Assembly (NCBI GenBank): GCA_023078685.1
Contig: JALGAS010000006.1
Coordinates: 3,720,001 to 3,784,000 of the forward strand
DNA length: 64,000 bases
Origin: Neopestalotiopsis rosae
Lineage: Eukaryota > Ascomycota > Sordariomycetes > Amphisphaeriales > Sporocadaceae
Reading direction: 5' to 3'
Shown one piece after another: positions 42,670-55,700 of this stretch; the first letter of the stretch is position 1; every line of letters starts with the position of its first letter. The translations under genes and the position numbers were made by a program. A model generated the notes under the pieces. It saw nothing but the letters and a program-made list of their open reading frames with translations, ran no database searches and was not told where the DNA came from.

Positions 42670-44546
42670 ATGGCTACCAAGAGCTGTCACAATTGCCGGC
42701 GGCGTCGGCTCCGGTGCGACCGCTCGCTGCCGACCTGCAACAAGTGCAGCACGGCTGGGCAAGAGTGTCTCGGGTATGACAAGATTTACCAATGGACCAA
42801 TGCTGTAGCCTCTCGCGGCCGCTTGGCGGGAAAGGCTTCCTTTGACAACACCCGCAGTACCAATACGACCCATGGACATCAAAACACAAGCAAGGCTCTC
42901 GTGCGAGGGGGCCGGCATAGCGATCCACCCTCTTGCGCGGCCGTTACTGTGGATGAGAGCATGGTGGCCGGTCTCGTGGATCCACTATTCCAACACATGG
43001 ACAAGACTGCGAGGTTCTATCTAAATTATTGTAAGTGGTCAATGAATGGAGATCCAGTACATACCTCCCTACCTCGTTTCCATTTTGGCTGAACTTGGCT
43101 TGCCAACCATGCGTATTAGTCTCGAAGCGAATCTGTCAAGAATTGATTGTCCATGATTCTCTCAAGCTGCAAGGAAACCCCTTCCGGCAGCTTATTGCAA
43201 TGTCCACATCGTATCCCTTTTTACAGGACATTCTCGTAGCATCGTCTGCCATGCATTATGCCAACATCATGCGGCGTGCCTCTGCCTCCAAGGCTTCGGT
43301 AGATGCCCTCGTCGATGCGCTGAGGACGCGGGCCGATGCCATCAAGGGGCTGCAGAAGGTCCTCGAGCGACAAAAGTTCGACGACAGGCACTCGGATGAA
43401 AAGGAGGCCTTGCTGGCGACGGTCCTCTTCTTTATCAATTTCGCCCTCATCGACTCGGGCAAGGGCGGCTGGCGTTCCCATATGCGGGCGGCTCGGCAGC
43501 TGATTGCAGCCCAGGCATCCAACTTTGCGTTGATGCCGAGACAGCTGGAGGCGGATCCGGAGCAGCCTGGTGATGTTGCGGACGCGGACTCGTCGTCGGC
43601 ACTGGTGATACCAAACATGTACCTCGACACCACTGCCACGCGGCAGAGCCTGCAGTCCCTGCGGTACACGTGCAACTCGATCGGCATACGCGACTACGTG
43701 GCCTCGGACTCGGTCGCCTACTACATCTGGGGAACGACGCTGGACTCGCTCTCCAACTCGGCCACCGGCGTCCGCAGAGCCAGCGTCATCGAGGTCGACG
43801 AGATCCGCCACATCATCGACAGGACAGAGGCCAACAGCTACCACAGCTGCCCGGCGCAGCTCCTCCTCCTGATCCTGCGCATCTCGCGCCTCGCCCGGCG
43901 CGCGAGCACCAACGAAAACGCCGCGCCGACGTTTACGGAAATGGACACGTTTCTCGAGTTCCTCGCCGAGGCGCAGGCGTTCGTGCCCAAGGTCTGGGCG
44001 CACTGGGTGTGCGCAGCAAACGCCCACGTTCGCGCCGTCGACGAAATGGAGATCAATATGCGTACTGCCATTGCCTCGGCGTACCAAGCCGCCGTGGCCC
44101 TGTACGTGCTGCTCTCGGCGCCGGGGCTAGAGGAGCACGCACAGCAGAAGCGCCAGGCTGCTGCCCCCGCCACAATGCCCGGAGAGGAGGAGATGGATGT
44201 GGATGTGGATATGCGCCCGATACCACAAATTCCCACGACCAAGGACCTGGCCGCGACGATACATGCTCATCTCTCCCTCATCCCCTACTGGTACCCGCTC
44301 TTTCGCTACACGACCTGGCCCGTCTTCATGATTGGCGTCGAAGCTGTGACGCCCGAGAGCCGGGCTTGGATCCTCAACCGGCTGAGGGTCATGTGGGAGG
44401 AGTGCCCGTGGGGCATGATGAAGTCCGCCATGGAGACCTTGACGGAGATATGGCAGCTGCGGGACGGACTCCACGCCACGGACACGACTGATCGAAACTG
44501 GCTGATTCAGCTCAAGAACCTGGGCCACGACTTTTTGATTGTGTAG
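42670..44546 (+). CDS. Zn2Cys6 transcription factor
   Basis: Two exons, join(42670..43030, 43120..44546), 595 residues, with an 89-nt intron (gtaagt donor, attag acceptor). Residues 6-33 form the binuclear zinc cluster CHNCRRRRLRCDR then LPTCNKCSTAGQEC, spacing C-x2-C-x6-C-x6-C-x2-C-x6-C, followed by a basic linker. The remainder matches the fungal-specific regulatory region (Fungal_trans_2-like): FYLNYFSKRICQELIV, NPFRQLIAMSTSYPFLQDI and AMHYANIMRRAS, then helical repeats to the C-terminus. A nuclear DNA-binding activator of nearby or metabolic genes is inferred. Divergent to the MFS transporter, with which it shares a promoter. Ends 180 bp before a minus-strand tRNA gene. Confidence 0.9.
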
Positions 44547-44728
44547 AGGACAAAGATAGTAGCACTCCCAAGTAACGACATCAAGGTAATCAAGCTTCAG
44601 ACCTTGGCTCAGGTTGGTCTGTGGTGAGTTGGGTCGGATAATGGCTTGAGCACAGCGTAGAGAGAAAGGAGACAAGGAAGAATGAATAAGAAAAAATGAA
44701 GCAGAGGGGAAACCAGGCAAAAAGAAGC
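44547..44728. other. 3-prime flank of the Zn2Cys6 gene
   Basis: Contains a short inverted repeat, agacc...ggtct near 44600-44622, that could form a small hairpin in the 3-prime untranslated region. Otherwise nothing is seen. Confidence 0.35.
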
Positions 44729-44799
44729 ATCGCTCGTGGGACTCGAACCCACAATCTCTCGCTTAGGAGGCGAGCGAGTTACCATTTCTCTAGAGCGAC
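44729..44799 (-). tRNA. tRNA-Arg (anticodon CCU)
   Basis: The minus-strand sequence folds as a tRNA: acceptor stem GTCGCTC/GAGCGAT, a D arm with a short GAG/CTC stem, anticodon stem CTCGC/GCGAG around a 7-base loop CTCCTAA (anticodon CCT, reading AGG), and a T arm GTGGG-TTCGAGT-CCCAC. The internal box B GGTTCGAGTCC is perfect, while box A is weak. No intron. The acceptor contains one G-T pair. Confidence 0.9.
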
Positions 44800-44819
44800 G
44801 GGGCAAGGTTGTTGTGTTG

Positions 44820-44847
44820 CCGCGTTGCCCACTGAGCTATTGAACCC
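44820..44847 (-). other. tRNA-like 5-prime fragment with perfect box A
   Basis: On the minus strand, GGGTTCAATAGCTCAGTGGG matches a tRNA 5-prime end, with box A TAGCTCAGTGGG fitting TRGCNNAGYNGG at every position. No anticodon or T arm follows before the complete tRNA-Arg starts 21 bp downstream. It may be a relic of a second tRNA or supply a box A to the neighbour. Confidence 0.4.
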
Positions 44848-46510
44848 TTCCAGGTTCTCTTGCTTTGCTGTTGAAGAAATTCCAAGTAACTGCGTCTATC
44901 ACGCCGACGTGCGCAGAATGTTGGGACAATCAGGCTGTCGTTGGTCAAGGTTTTTTCTGCTGAGAAATTTGGGTGTTGCAAACGGTCGTCCAGCAAGGCT
45001 AATGCAATATCTCTGCCTAATTCCCCAAGACAAGATGAAAGAAAATTATTCACATACCCCTCACACACAGATATCATTACCATGGATTGGACAAGTTTGA
45101 GAAATACAGTTTCAGCCTTGGCTGCAATTACCCGCTGTCAATGTCACTTGGTGCGTGAGTAATGCTTTCGACGTCATTGAAACGTTTGCACAGCCAGTTG
45201 CAGAAATAAGTACATGTTGACCAAACGAATGAAAGAACTGGCGCTGGTGGATATGAGTGATAACCCGTGTCAAGTCAAAATGGCGAAATCGTGTGACTGT
45301 CGTATCATAACACTATGCATACAATTATCGTTTCCAAGACGTAGCAACCATGACAGTAGGCACCAGAACTTGAACAAGTTGTTTTGGGCGCCACTGACTT
45401 CTGTTGAACAGCTTTCATCACAAGAATCCCTCGGCGATCAGGAATGATGCCATTTACTTGTACATCCAGGACCCTCAACGTACTGTAGGTACGAACCCTA
45501 GTTGTATGCGTCTTGGCGGTTTGCCTCCCTCCATCAACCAATAAGGCTTGATCCAACAGGATGTGGACATACGTTTAGGTTTTCGGCTTTTGCGCGAGGC
45601 TGACAAGCAGTAGTAGTTCTGCCGAGGGAGGGGCAAACAAGGAAAAGGATGACATTGACATAATATCGTACATCTTCCACTCTGTCTGCTTGGTTCCATG
45701 CAATGGTTTGAATGCTCAATGTCCAAATCTATGGCTTTCTCAAGGTCGATGTAATGTCAAGCACTTCCAGAGACACACACGCCAACTAGACAAAACGAAT
45801 CCACGATACATTCACTGCAGACCAAGGAAGTCATCATGTAGTATTATCATCATCAAATTGTTCATTCTCTGCGATATCTAATGAAGGCGCAGTAAGGGTA
45901 TCTCTGATAAGAACACGCCGGCTCTGTATCTCGATTGACCAAAGCCTGCCGGCGCACCTGAAAACACAGGGCGGCATAAATTGCAAGCAATGCTGATCGT
46001 CCAGTCCACATGTTCAAAGCGCGCTCCTCTCTACAAGCAAGGTTGGTATCAAAAAAATCCCGTCTACAGTGTGCCATCCCAAAAGCAATATAGCGCCCGA
46101 CAAAAAATCACAAGTGCCACCCATCCCATAGTACAGCACATGGCTGCTCAAGATGTTCGTGATATCATCTCATATCAGTCGTTGAGGCTGGAAATCCAAC
46201 CAAAAAGATGCCGCGGTGGATCGATTCGTCGCCAGGTATGTCATGGCACGCCAAATGCCGTGTGGACCATTAAACCCGCCGAATTGTTGATTCCGCAAAA
46301 GTGTAAACATGAAGCAATAATAAGTTGTTAACACAATCCGAGCCATGGCAAGGCCCGGAATAGGAAGCAGCAATGTCCCGTGTATACGGTGGATCCGTGC
46401 GTGGGAAAGCCAGTGATGGAATCGGAAAGTCGACATCCTAAAATGCCGACAAGGAGACAAGCGAATGTCTATAAAATTCGAATGGCATGCTCGCAGTCCA
46501 GCTAGAATGC
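44848..46510. other. Intergenic stretch between tRNA-Arg and areA
   Basis: Short frames only; none has domains or splice partners. The right part is the 3-prime untranslated region of areA, which points leftward. Confidence 0.45.
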
Positions 46511-49500
46511 TTACAAACTCATGGTGAGCCATTCCCATTCCTGAGGACCAGCCCCAGCACCAGGCGTCATCATGCCATTTGGTGGGACTCCGGGCATTCC
46601 CATCATTCCCGGAGGCATCATTGGGCGCTGCGTCATACCGAACCCGTTGGTCAGGGCCACGTTGCCGGGGTTGGGCATTCCGCTCATGAAACCACTTGCG
46701 GAGCTGACCGATCGTGCGGCCTCGTTGGAGCCAGTTGAGTTGGCAGGACTGTCAATGTCCATACCTCCAGCAGATTCATTAGTGCCCGCGCTCTTGCTGC
46801 TGCGTCGTTGTCGCTTGGAGGATCCCGATGTGCCGACATTACGTGTCACTGCAGCTGCTCCCGGACCAGGTGTATTCTTTGGAGGGGCAGCAGCAATAGG
46901 GATAACGCCCTTTCCACCCACTGCTCCATTGGCGGATCCTGCGTAGCTTGTTGGCGTGCTGCCAGCAGTGTTGCCACCAGATGCACCAGCACCACCACTT
47001 GCTGGACTTTCGCCTTCGTTAGCACTACCAGCTCGAACAGTCGCCGGTGGAGTAGTAGCCTGTTGTGGTGCATTGTTCGTGACAGAAATGCCCAAGGTCG
47101 AGTTCTTGCGCGAAGCAGGCCCAGAGGCTCCGCCCGTCTTCTTTGATCGAGTGCTTGTTCCGCCAACTGGGAGATTGGCTCCGGATCCTCGGTTACGCTT
47201 CTTGATGACATCTGTCTTCAAACTGAGCGGTCGAACAACACCATGGAGCTTCAGGAACAAGCCACAAGCATTGCAGAGTGGTTGTCCCTCGGGATTACGG
47301 CGCCAGAGTGGAGTGGTTTGTGTGAAGCAGTTTGTGCAAGTAGTGGGGGCATTGCCGTCGGCTGAGTTGCCAGCAGCACCTTGCAAATTCGTCGTCGATC
47401 CCTGCTTCGATCCCAGTGGTGAAGAAGGCCGGCTGGGGTTGACCGAAGAGAATCCTGAAGCGTTGCCAGCTGCATCGGTAGGCGGTGAGTTGGGGTTCGA
47501 CTGTGCCAATCTCTCGAAAAGGTTTCCACGGCTGCTCGTGCTAAGACCCGAAACGGAAGCGTTGCGTGGAATCTTTTGCCGCCTGTCTCCAGCCCTGAAT
47601 GATTGAGACCGCGACAAACTGCTCGGGCCGTCCCATTCGCCATTGGAGTCAACGTAATCTGTAGTAGCACCGCCAATCGTGACTTGCTTGCGAGGGGGGC
47701 CTCCAGGGTAACGTGCAGCTTGGGTGCTAAACTGTCCTGGCAATGAGGCATCCCATCCAAGACTGTTGGAGCTGTTCATTTCCATGCCCGAGTCCTCCAA
47801 GGATGGCGAAAAGGCGGGGTGCATTCCAAGGTTACGATCCGGGAACGAACCACCATCCTCTTCATTATCCGACTCGGCACCAAAGCTGAACATGTTCTGC
47901 TCCAGCATGCCCGAGGTGGGAGAGCGAGCCTGGTCCTCCTGGAACACCTGCGTCGGGTCTACATGACCGAAAGTATTCGTCGGAGCAAACGAAGATGATG
48001 CATCTGCTGCGTTAGTGCTCGGGGGGAACATGTGGTTGCCGTTTCCTTGGTACATGAATTGTTGCATCATGTGGTTTCCATTGTGTCCCTGGCCTTGGTG
48101 GAATTGTTGCTGATTCTGGTGTCGCATGTCCAAGGAGCCAAAGAACATGTTATCGTTCTCGGGTATAGGGTGTGGTGTGGTGGCGGTGGACTGATAAGTG
48201 GATGCAGGTGGGGAGTAGAAGTCGTGGGCGTTCATGGAGCCCTGGGCCAGACTGGATGAGTTATACATGTTCTGGAAAGAGTTATGTGTCACCATTGGCG
48301 AGGTGGAAGGCGAGAATGAAAAGTTCTGCTGGAATGGCCCTGCCGATGTGATGATTGGATCATGCTCCATCTGGAAGTTATCCAAGGAAAATGGCTGATG
48401 AGGTGCGTTGGCAACTCCGGATGGGTGTGAATGATCCAGAGAATATTCATGGACATCCGCATCTACGTCTATATCACCTGAAGCCAGGTTGCCGACTTGA
48501 GGAGAGAAATTTGCAGGACGCTTGAGATTGCGAGTCTGGATGGGGGTTATTAGTTTTAAGTTATCAGGGCGCCATGGTAGAAAGGGTGGCGGTCTTGTCT
48601 GGAAATAGCATCGCAGTGCAACGATAGCTCAGAGATATGTATGCAGGGTGCATCAGTGCATTCAGTGCTGGGCATGGCTGGATTGGGTAGACACTTTTTG
48701 GGGGGTACCGTAGGTGTGTAGGTGGTAGATAGGTAGATAGCAAGGGGTATGGGCGGCGGGCTTGTAAGTGTACTTACGCGTCGATCATCTATACTTGTTT
48801 TCCGGTGATGGCGATTGACATAGCCGAATTCGTCCTCATGCCCGCGGTGTGGAGGTACAGGGACGGACTGCGGAACAAAGTGCTGTTGGGGCGAGACCTT
48901 GCGGGATTTGATGGGGATCGCAGCAGCTGTTGCATGAGCCGCCTTGTCCTCGGATAGCTTGAGCAGCTCCGGCGAAGCAGGGTCAAGAGGCAAGCCCGCC
49001 GGAGTAGATATATTCTCACTAAAAATGAAGTCATCGAGGTTCATTGGATCCGACTGGGCAATGTTCTGGTCCGAGTTTTGTCTTAGCTGCGCAATACCAC
49101 TTGGAGCATTGCCCGCTGCGCCTTCTTTTGAAGCTTTTTGTCTATAAAGAAAGGATTAATGATTGGTGGATTTCACACAAGGGGGGGGGGTTTTTTTCTG
49201 GTTTTGCAGAAAGAAAAAGAAAAAGATATTTGGTAGACATACCGAGCCATTTCTTTTGCCCTCTCCTCCTCTTCCTTTTGCTGTTGCTGCTGTTTTCGTA
49301 ACTTCATGTGCATCATGCGCCAGGTGAGATTTTCCATGCGCTCCTGGCTGGGCAGGTTTTGCTTGGTTTTGCTAAAGAATCGCCAAATCTGTGTCGCTAG
49401 CGGGTCGTCCTGCTGCATCTGATCGATGTTTTCCTTCTTTGAGGCAGTGGCGCTCGCTGGCCAGTTGGGAAATGCTGAAGAGTCTAGCAGGTCACGATGC

Positions 49501-49772
49501 GCAATGTCGCCGCTGCTGTTGTTGTTGGACAAGTCCAGGTTGAGCTCCTGTAACCGCAGGTCGCCGGGACTGCTGTCAGTTGCGGTATTCGAGCCGCTGA
49601 TTCCAGTATTATTATAAGCCGATGCTGAGCGATCCGCCTCGGACCCGGCCGCAGGCTCAAATGGCCTTCGCGGAAAGCGGTAGTCGTGTTCTGTCGCAGA
49701 AGGATTCATTGCTGTCGAGGGAGACGCAATTGTGAAGGAAGATGGAGCTTCGCTCACTGCGGTGTCGTACAT
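46511..49772 (-). CDS. areA: GATA-type global nitrogen regulator AreA/NIT2
   Basis: Three exons, complement(join(46511..48535, 48778..49141, 49243..49772)), 972 residues, with introns of 101 and 242 nt. The single GATA finger, residues about 698-722 ([15 protein letters not shown] then [15 protein letters not shown]-x2-C-x17-C-x2-C), is of the fungal AreA/NIT2 class, followed by the basic tail [16 protein letters not shown]. Other AreA hallmarks are the N-terminal block [28 protein letters not shown], the [14 protein letters not shown] motif and the extreme C-terminus [10 protein letters not shown], through which NmrA-type repressors act. It activates genes for secondary nitrogen sources when ammonium and glutamine are scarce. 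ATG 49772 is the first ATG; Met at 49709 is an alternative start, and the open frame continues upstream only from a GTG. Intron 1 holds a G10T7 run. Regulation is mainly by mRNA stability, nuclear export and NmrA in known homologues. Confidence 0.95.
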
Positions 49773-52700
49773 GTGGTAAATTTTTGGGGGGAACTGAGAC
49801 GGCCCAACTTTTAGCAGGACCTCCCCTCGTTGTGTGCGACCGGAAGGTTTGTGGTGCGGGTGCGGTAGCGGTTGCGCGCAGAGTCGCTTGGTTTGCTGCT
49901 GCTGGTGCTGCTGGTGACCTTTTGACACTGGGATTGGGAGTGTGGTATGTAATCTTTTTTTTTTTTCTTCCTTTTCCCCCCCCTCTGGAACAAGCTTGTT
50001 CAGTGGTGGTAGGCAGGCCGGCAGGTCGGTAATGTAGGTAGGCGAGAGGCAGGGTATGTATGGCCAGGTAAATGTAAGGTAAATGTATATAGTAGTAATA
50101 GTAGGTTAGACAAGGCGTGGTAGTTGGTGGTCCCCACGTCACTTCTGAAAAGTCGTTCTTCGTTCTTCTTCAGTCAGTGCAGTGCCGCTGTCAATAGCCA
50201 ATTTCGGACTGAAATCTAGTTCTGCTCTCGTCTCCGGGGGCGGGCCACAGGCAGGTTTGGGTTTGGGGGGTATATTCTCATGCACACTCTCTCTTGTCTC
50301 TTGGTTCAAAACATGATGGCGCTGCGACGACAACGACAACAACAATAACAGTAACGAGGCAACATGGAACGAGCAGTTGAGTGGCTTGGTGACTGCAGGT
50401 TGGCGTTTACGTTAGAGAAAAGAACAAGAGCCGTTCCATTTCCATGTGTAGGTCGTAAGTAGGCAAAGCAATTGCTTTTCGCTTTTGCCAAACCGGCGCG
50501 AGAATCGGATGGAGCAGGGTGATGTAGGTCAAGGTAATGTAGGTAGGATCTGGGTCACCGGCGCCGAGTGGAGGGCAGCGCCAGCAAGCGTGGCTACAAG
50601 CGTCCTGGTCTCTTCCAATGGCAGATCAGGCATTTCGGGCTGGGCATCGTGGTGGGGTTTCCCTTGATGCTGGTCCAACGCACTACGCTATAACGGTACA
50701 TGCGCTGCGCTGGATGATGAGGGCCACCTGCTGATGTGCCCCGTCTCGTCTCGTTTTCGTCTCGTCTCGCCGCTGCTGTTCTCCGGCTTTGATGCTACGT
50801 ACCTGGTGCTTGGTGCTGGGCTGCTAACTTTTTTTTACTGCTCTTCAGTGCTACGGCTTGCTCCAGAACAGGCTGAACTCCAGTCTCCAGTCCCTCCATT
50901 CTGCTTTTCCCTCCCCTCCCACCTCCCCCCCTGCCAGCCTTTTTTCATGTACTCGTTCGTACCCTCGACGCGCGAACGGCTTGTGGTGTGGGTTGAGCGG
51001 CTGCGCACCCTGCCCCTGTCCACGGCCGAGTGGGAGGTCGGCCAATCCCACGGCGCCTCTTGACAGCTTCCCATGTCCTTTCCCCCCCTCCCCCAAAAGA
51101 AAAAAAAAGAGAGTCCAAACTCGATGCGAGTCCCTCTTGCATCCATTCACCAGTAACTTACCGACGACGGCTTTGCTACTCTTTTCCCAGTGGATCTGCC
51201 CACGAAATTACATAGTATAATTGCTGCAATGGGCGTGGGAAAGTCGCAGTGGGGGAAGCATGGTACCTCTTAATTAGACGCGGAGTATTACATGTCCATG
51301 CCTCCATTCCTACATAGTACACTACTATGTACACCCATGGCTTTAGTATGTACGGAGTACTGCGTGCTCATTGCTACTACACTACTGCTGCATCATAGTC
51401 CATACTTGGGAAGCGTTGCCATCGTGGGCCCTTATTTATTAATATTGTTGACTCTCTCGTTCATAGTACATACGGGCATAGGAACAAGAATCAAGAACTA
51501 TGTATGGGGGGTCCCATGTATGATGTAGTATATGTGTGTAGGTAGGCATGGTCGAACTACCTAGCCTCTTTGAAAGCACGGGTGGTCCTTGAATTGGGTA
51601 GAACTCAATCTGGAAATTCCCACATGCTGAGTGACCCCCATGTGTGAAGAGACATGCCCAAGCCTTATTTATTTTGACAATCTCAATCAGGAAACTCTAT
51701 TTTCGCTACGGCTCGTATGCCCATTGAGCACGAGTAATGTCGAGTCCCAAGGAGGACAAATTCGCAGCAATGCACCGCATCCATGGAATTGCACTAACGA
51801 GCCTCGGGGAAGGGTGGATGACTGAATGAATGAATGGGAGAGGGAGGAGACATTGTTCGTGTGTGCGCATGGAACGTAACCAGGAAGGAGTATTCGTTCC
51901 AGACAAAAGAGGAGAGGTGAGGTGAGGTGAAGAGGCATAGAGAACCAAATTCACACATACGTACATACATACGTATCCATATGCCTGCGCCGGCCGCAAG
52001 TTCGCGAAAATGGAGCAGCTACTGCGAGGTGAAGGGCCATATTGTCACGTCCGTCCCGACTACATCCGAACCTGTCCCCTCCCTCACTGTAGTATAGGCA
52101 CCTAGTGTCTCCATCCCAGCCCATGGCGTCGTCCCGACCCCTCCAGGCACGACGTCCCGAACAGCCAAAAAGTCGCATCCCAACCCAGATGAGGGTCGTT
52201 TGCTCCTCTGATCGCGTGCAAGAGAGTTCAGAGAGTGCCGGGCGGATGGCTTGCGACTTGGTCGACGGCCTCAATAATGCCTGTAAGTGGTTCAGTAGTT
52301 GTCGACTAGCGGGGAAGGGCCAGTGCGGGTGGATCTGTGAGCCATATGGCCGGAAGCACTGCGCTCGTGCCAAGCTTGCTCTCAGTGAGAAACGGAGTCC
52401 CAGGTCCATACATACTACAGGACTCCATAATCCACAGTCCAGGGCAGTATCTCGGCCAGCATGTTAGACCGCACACAGCGCCGGTCTCACGCCGATCCTC
52501 CCCCCAGTAGAGTCTCGTTCGGTAGGTAGTTCGGGTCCTCCTCTTCCATGTGTGCATGATGGGTATCCAGTAGTATCCGTCATCCGTAGTAGTATCCAGC
52601 AATTATTATTTCTGTCCCACGTTGCCTGGCTGGCTGGCTACTAGTAGCTTATTACAAGCGAACAAACTTACATCCGAACCGCTGGACTAACTCTTCATAT

Positions 52701-55700
52701 TATGGATCATTTCCAGTCTCCCAAGATCCATCAGGCTGAAGTGTGGGAATCCAATTCAGTGATTCGATTTCAATCTTGCCTCGGCTGGTCCACGCACGCA
52801 CGCGACTCCCCCGAGATGAAGGTGAAACTCTATGGTGATCTACATGGCTGATGGGGCGGGATAGTTTAGTAATAACATCACTCGAATCCTCCAACCAGGC
52901 ACTTGTATTGCAACAACGTCTATGATGAATGACCGTATGGGTGCTCAGGACAATATCATCACGGGAATAAAGCAAAAAGACAGGCAATACAACCTCTATT
53001 TTTTCCGTGAGTAAAGACCAATGCACCCAAAAGAAGGAAAAGAACAACTCAGCAATTACGGGACTGAATAGAGCCCCATGTGGTCAAGTCTCTTTTGTCT
53101 ATTGAAGTCAGTAACAAGTCTGGCGGAATCTTAATAGAGTTAACGTAGTTTCCATGTGCCCTCGGCAAGATTCCCACTAGAAAATGGATTGTACTGTAGT
53201 AGATATTACCTAGCTCTTTTTGTCGTGCACAGTGGTTCTCCATGTCAGCTACGCACCCGACTGGCCCGACGCAACCATATCAACTCGCGACCCAAGCTGT
53301 TACACACGCTGCTGACATACAGAGTAGTATAAAGCGCTCAATCGTGACATATGCTGTCGCTCGATAGGTCTCGACTGCCTCTGGCTGGCTGGGGGCACAA
53401 TCTCAGATCGGTTTGAAGTCAGCGCAAGCTGCAAGATGCAAGACTGCGTCTCTAGGTGGACCCACGGGGCCGACGAAGGCCCTTCTCGCAGCTGCGGCGC
53501 AGAAAGAGGCCCTGATGAGGCCTACCCTGCTTGCAAGGCCCCTGGTCTCTCATCCCTGGGCATCCCACGCCCATCATAAGAACATGGCAAGTAGGTCCTG
53601 GTTGCACTCTTTTGGCGAGTGCCACTCGTTGTTCACCTCCACCAGTTCGCCAAATTGCGTTGCGTGTCGTTGCGTAGATCACAACGCTGAATAGTCTCCT
53701 CGCCAACGTCGATTTTCCAGAGAAGTCCGTGTCCGTATGGAGTCATATTGGTGGTGCAATTGCGCTGCCACATGTAAACAAATCGAATGGCTTTTTGGGC
53801 CACCCAGGAAGGCTGAGGACGCTCGCGTTTATATCCAGTCAACTTCAATAGCCACATGCGCTGGAACTGCAAAAGGACATACTAGTAGTCAGTCTAGTAG
53901 CAATGGAATCCGCACGGGCGACGGTGCATCGTGCCTTGCTTTGCAACACATATAGGTACCCCCACTGTAACTTCCTTGTGAGGTAGCGGTGGTCGTCGTC
54001 GTCGTCGTCGTTACATGTGGCACTGTAGTGTGTACAGGCAGACGAGAGCGGGCACCTTCATCAGTGTGAGTGATCCATACTCCGTACTACAACACCTCGT
54101 TCCCCTCTCTTTCAGACGCGGGAACTATTCAACTGCACGGGCTCTCCGCCCATTTTCAAGGGCTATACTCGAACAAAGAGGGATCTCCGCAGGTCTGTTG
54201 CCGTTCCCGGTGATGGACTGGATGCTCAAACTCCCCTTCTCCTCTCTTTTTTCCTCCTCCCTAGTTGCCTGCCGAACCCACTGCCCAGTCAAGTATTCGC
54301 GGTTGGCAAATGGCAAGAGGTAAGCCCTGATGCTTGCCAATTATATTGGCTGGTTGCAAGCTGCCGTAGTGCCCCGTCAGCCTCGCCAAAGAGGAGAAGA
54401 ACCGACGCTCGAGTTTGTTCAGTGGCAACTGTGGGACTGGCATATCCGAGCACAATTTCCGTTCATTCATCAGCGACGTACGAAGTGTAGCCACCACTCG
54501 CTGATCATAGAGCTCCCCCAAAATGGCAAACACTCAAGCGTCAAGCATCAGGCAGTGAACCTCCCGGCAGCACTACACTACCTTGACTTACCTTACCTTG
54601 CACTACAGCACGCTACAGTGCACACAACCACGCAGAAAGAGGGTCACTCTCTTTTATGGATGGGGCTTTTAGCAACGGCTAGTCGACGCGACCGCTCCAT
54701 CTAACCGGACATGGACTCGCTGTGCCGCAACAGCATCATCGTCTCCGACGCCCAGCAATCGGGAGCATAGAGACCCTGGGCGGACGACGGACCGACCTGC
54801 GACTTTTCCTCCACCTACATTTTACGAACATACACGATCCTCACTTACTCCCTCACCGTTGGCCCTGCTAGGCAATTCCATTTCCAAATCGCTCAATGGG
54901 GTATACGATATACAAGACTCAAACACGTACACAATGAGTAGACTTCATTAATTTGAGGGGTCACACAACTGCGGCGGCGGCGAGTGCTCCCGAAACTGAT
55001 GAAAGAGGTTCAGTTCATACACACACAGTATGATGCTGGCAGGCAGATCTCGTTTACATGGGTCCAGGCCACCACATACTCTGTCTTTCAAAGGGTTCAA
55101 AATGGGAGTTCCACATTTGAGTATTCACTGTCGTTGAATGGCAGAATAACCAGCAAGCCAAGCTACCAGCCAGCCGAATTACAATTCAATGCTTGGTGAC
55201 CCGTCGTTGGGTTCTGCAGTACCTCAAAGTATCTCTACCTGCAAGTCATTACAAGCTCAAGGGCTGCCCCTGCTCGTGCATGGAGCTCAATACGACTAGA
55301 CTCGAGTGAACCCCCACTCTCTCGACCATAACCGCATTTCTACATCCAGTCCGAATCCATGGATTCAGAGCGCTAGAATTCCTGCTTCAAGGACAGACAG
55401 ACAATTGGAGAAAAGAGCTTTGAATACTCCATCTCGAGATCACGACGATCGGGATCTCAACACTTGGCTTACTAGTGTGTATGACGAACCAAGCATATTA
55501 CTTAGTTCCCAGCCTGCGGACCTGCGTCGTTGGGCGCATGGCATTTATGGACTGCCTTGGTGCGATGTAGCAGCGCTCCGACTCACGGATCACAAGCCAT
55601 TTGTTTAGCAGTCGGTAAATTCCTTGAAAAATGGCCTTGTCTGGTGCAACGCAAAGAAGACGGTGGGCTGCTCTAACCCGTTCTTGGCTTAAGCTTCTAC

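Noticed and set aside
46956..47606. 216-codon plus-strand frame within areA
   Set aside because: Antisense of the areA coding exon, with no motif of its own.
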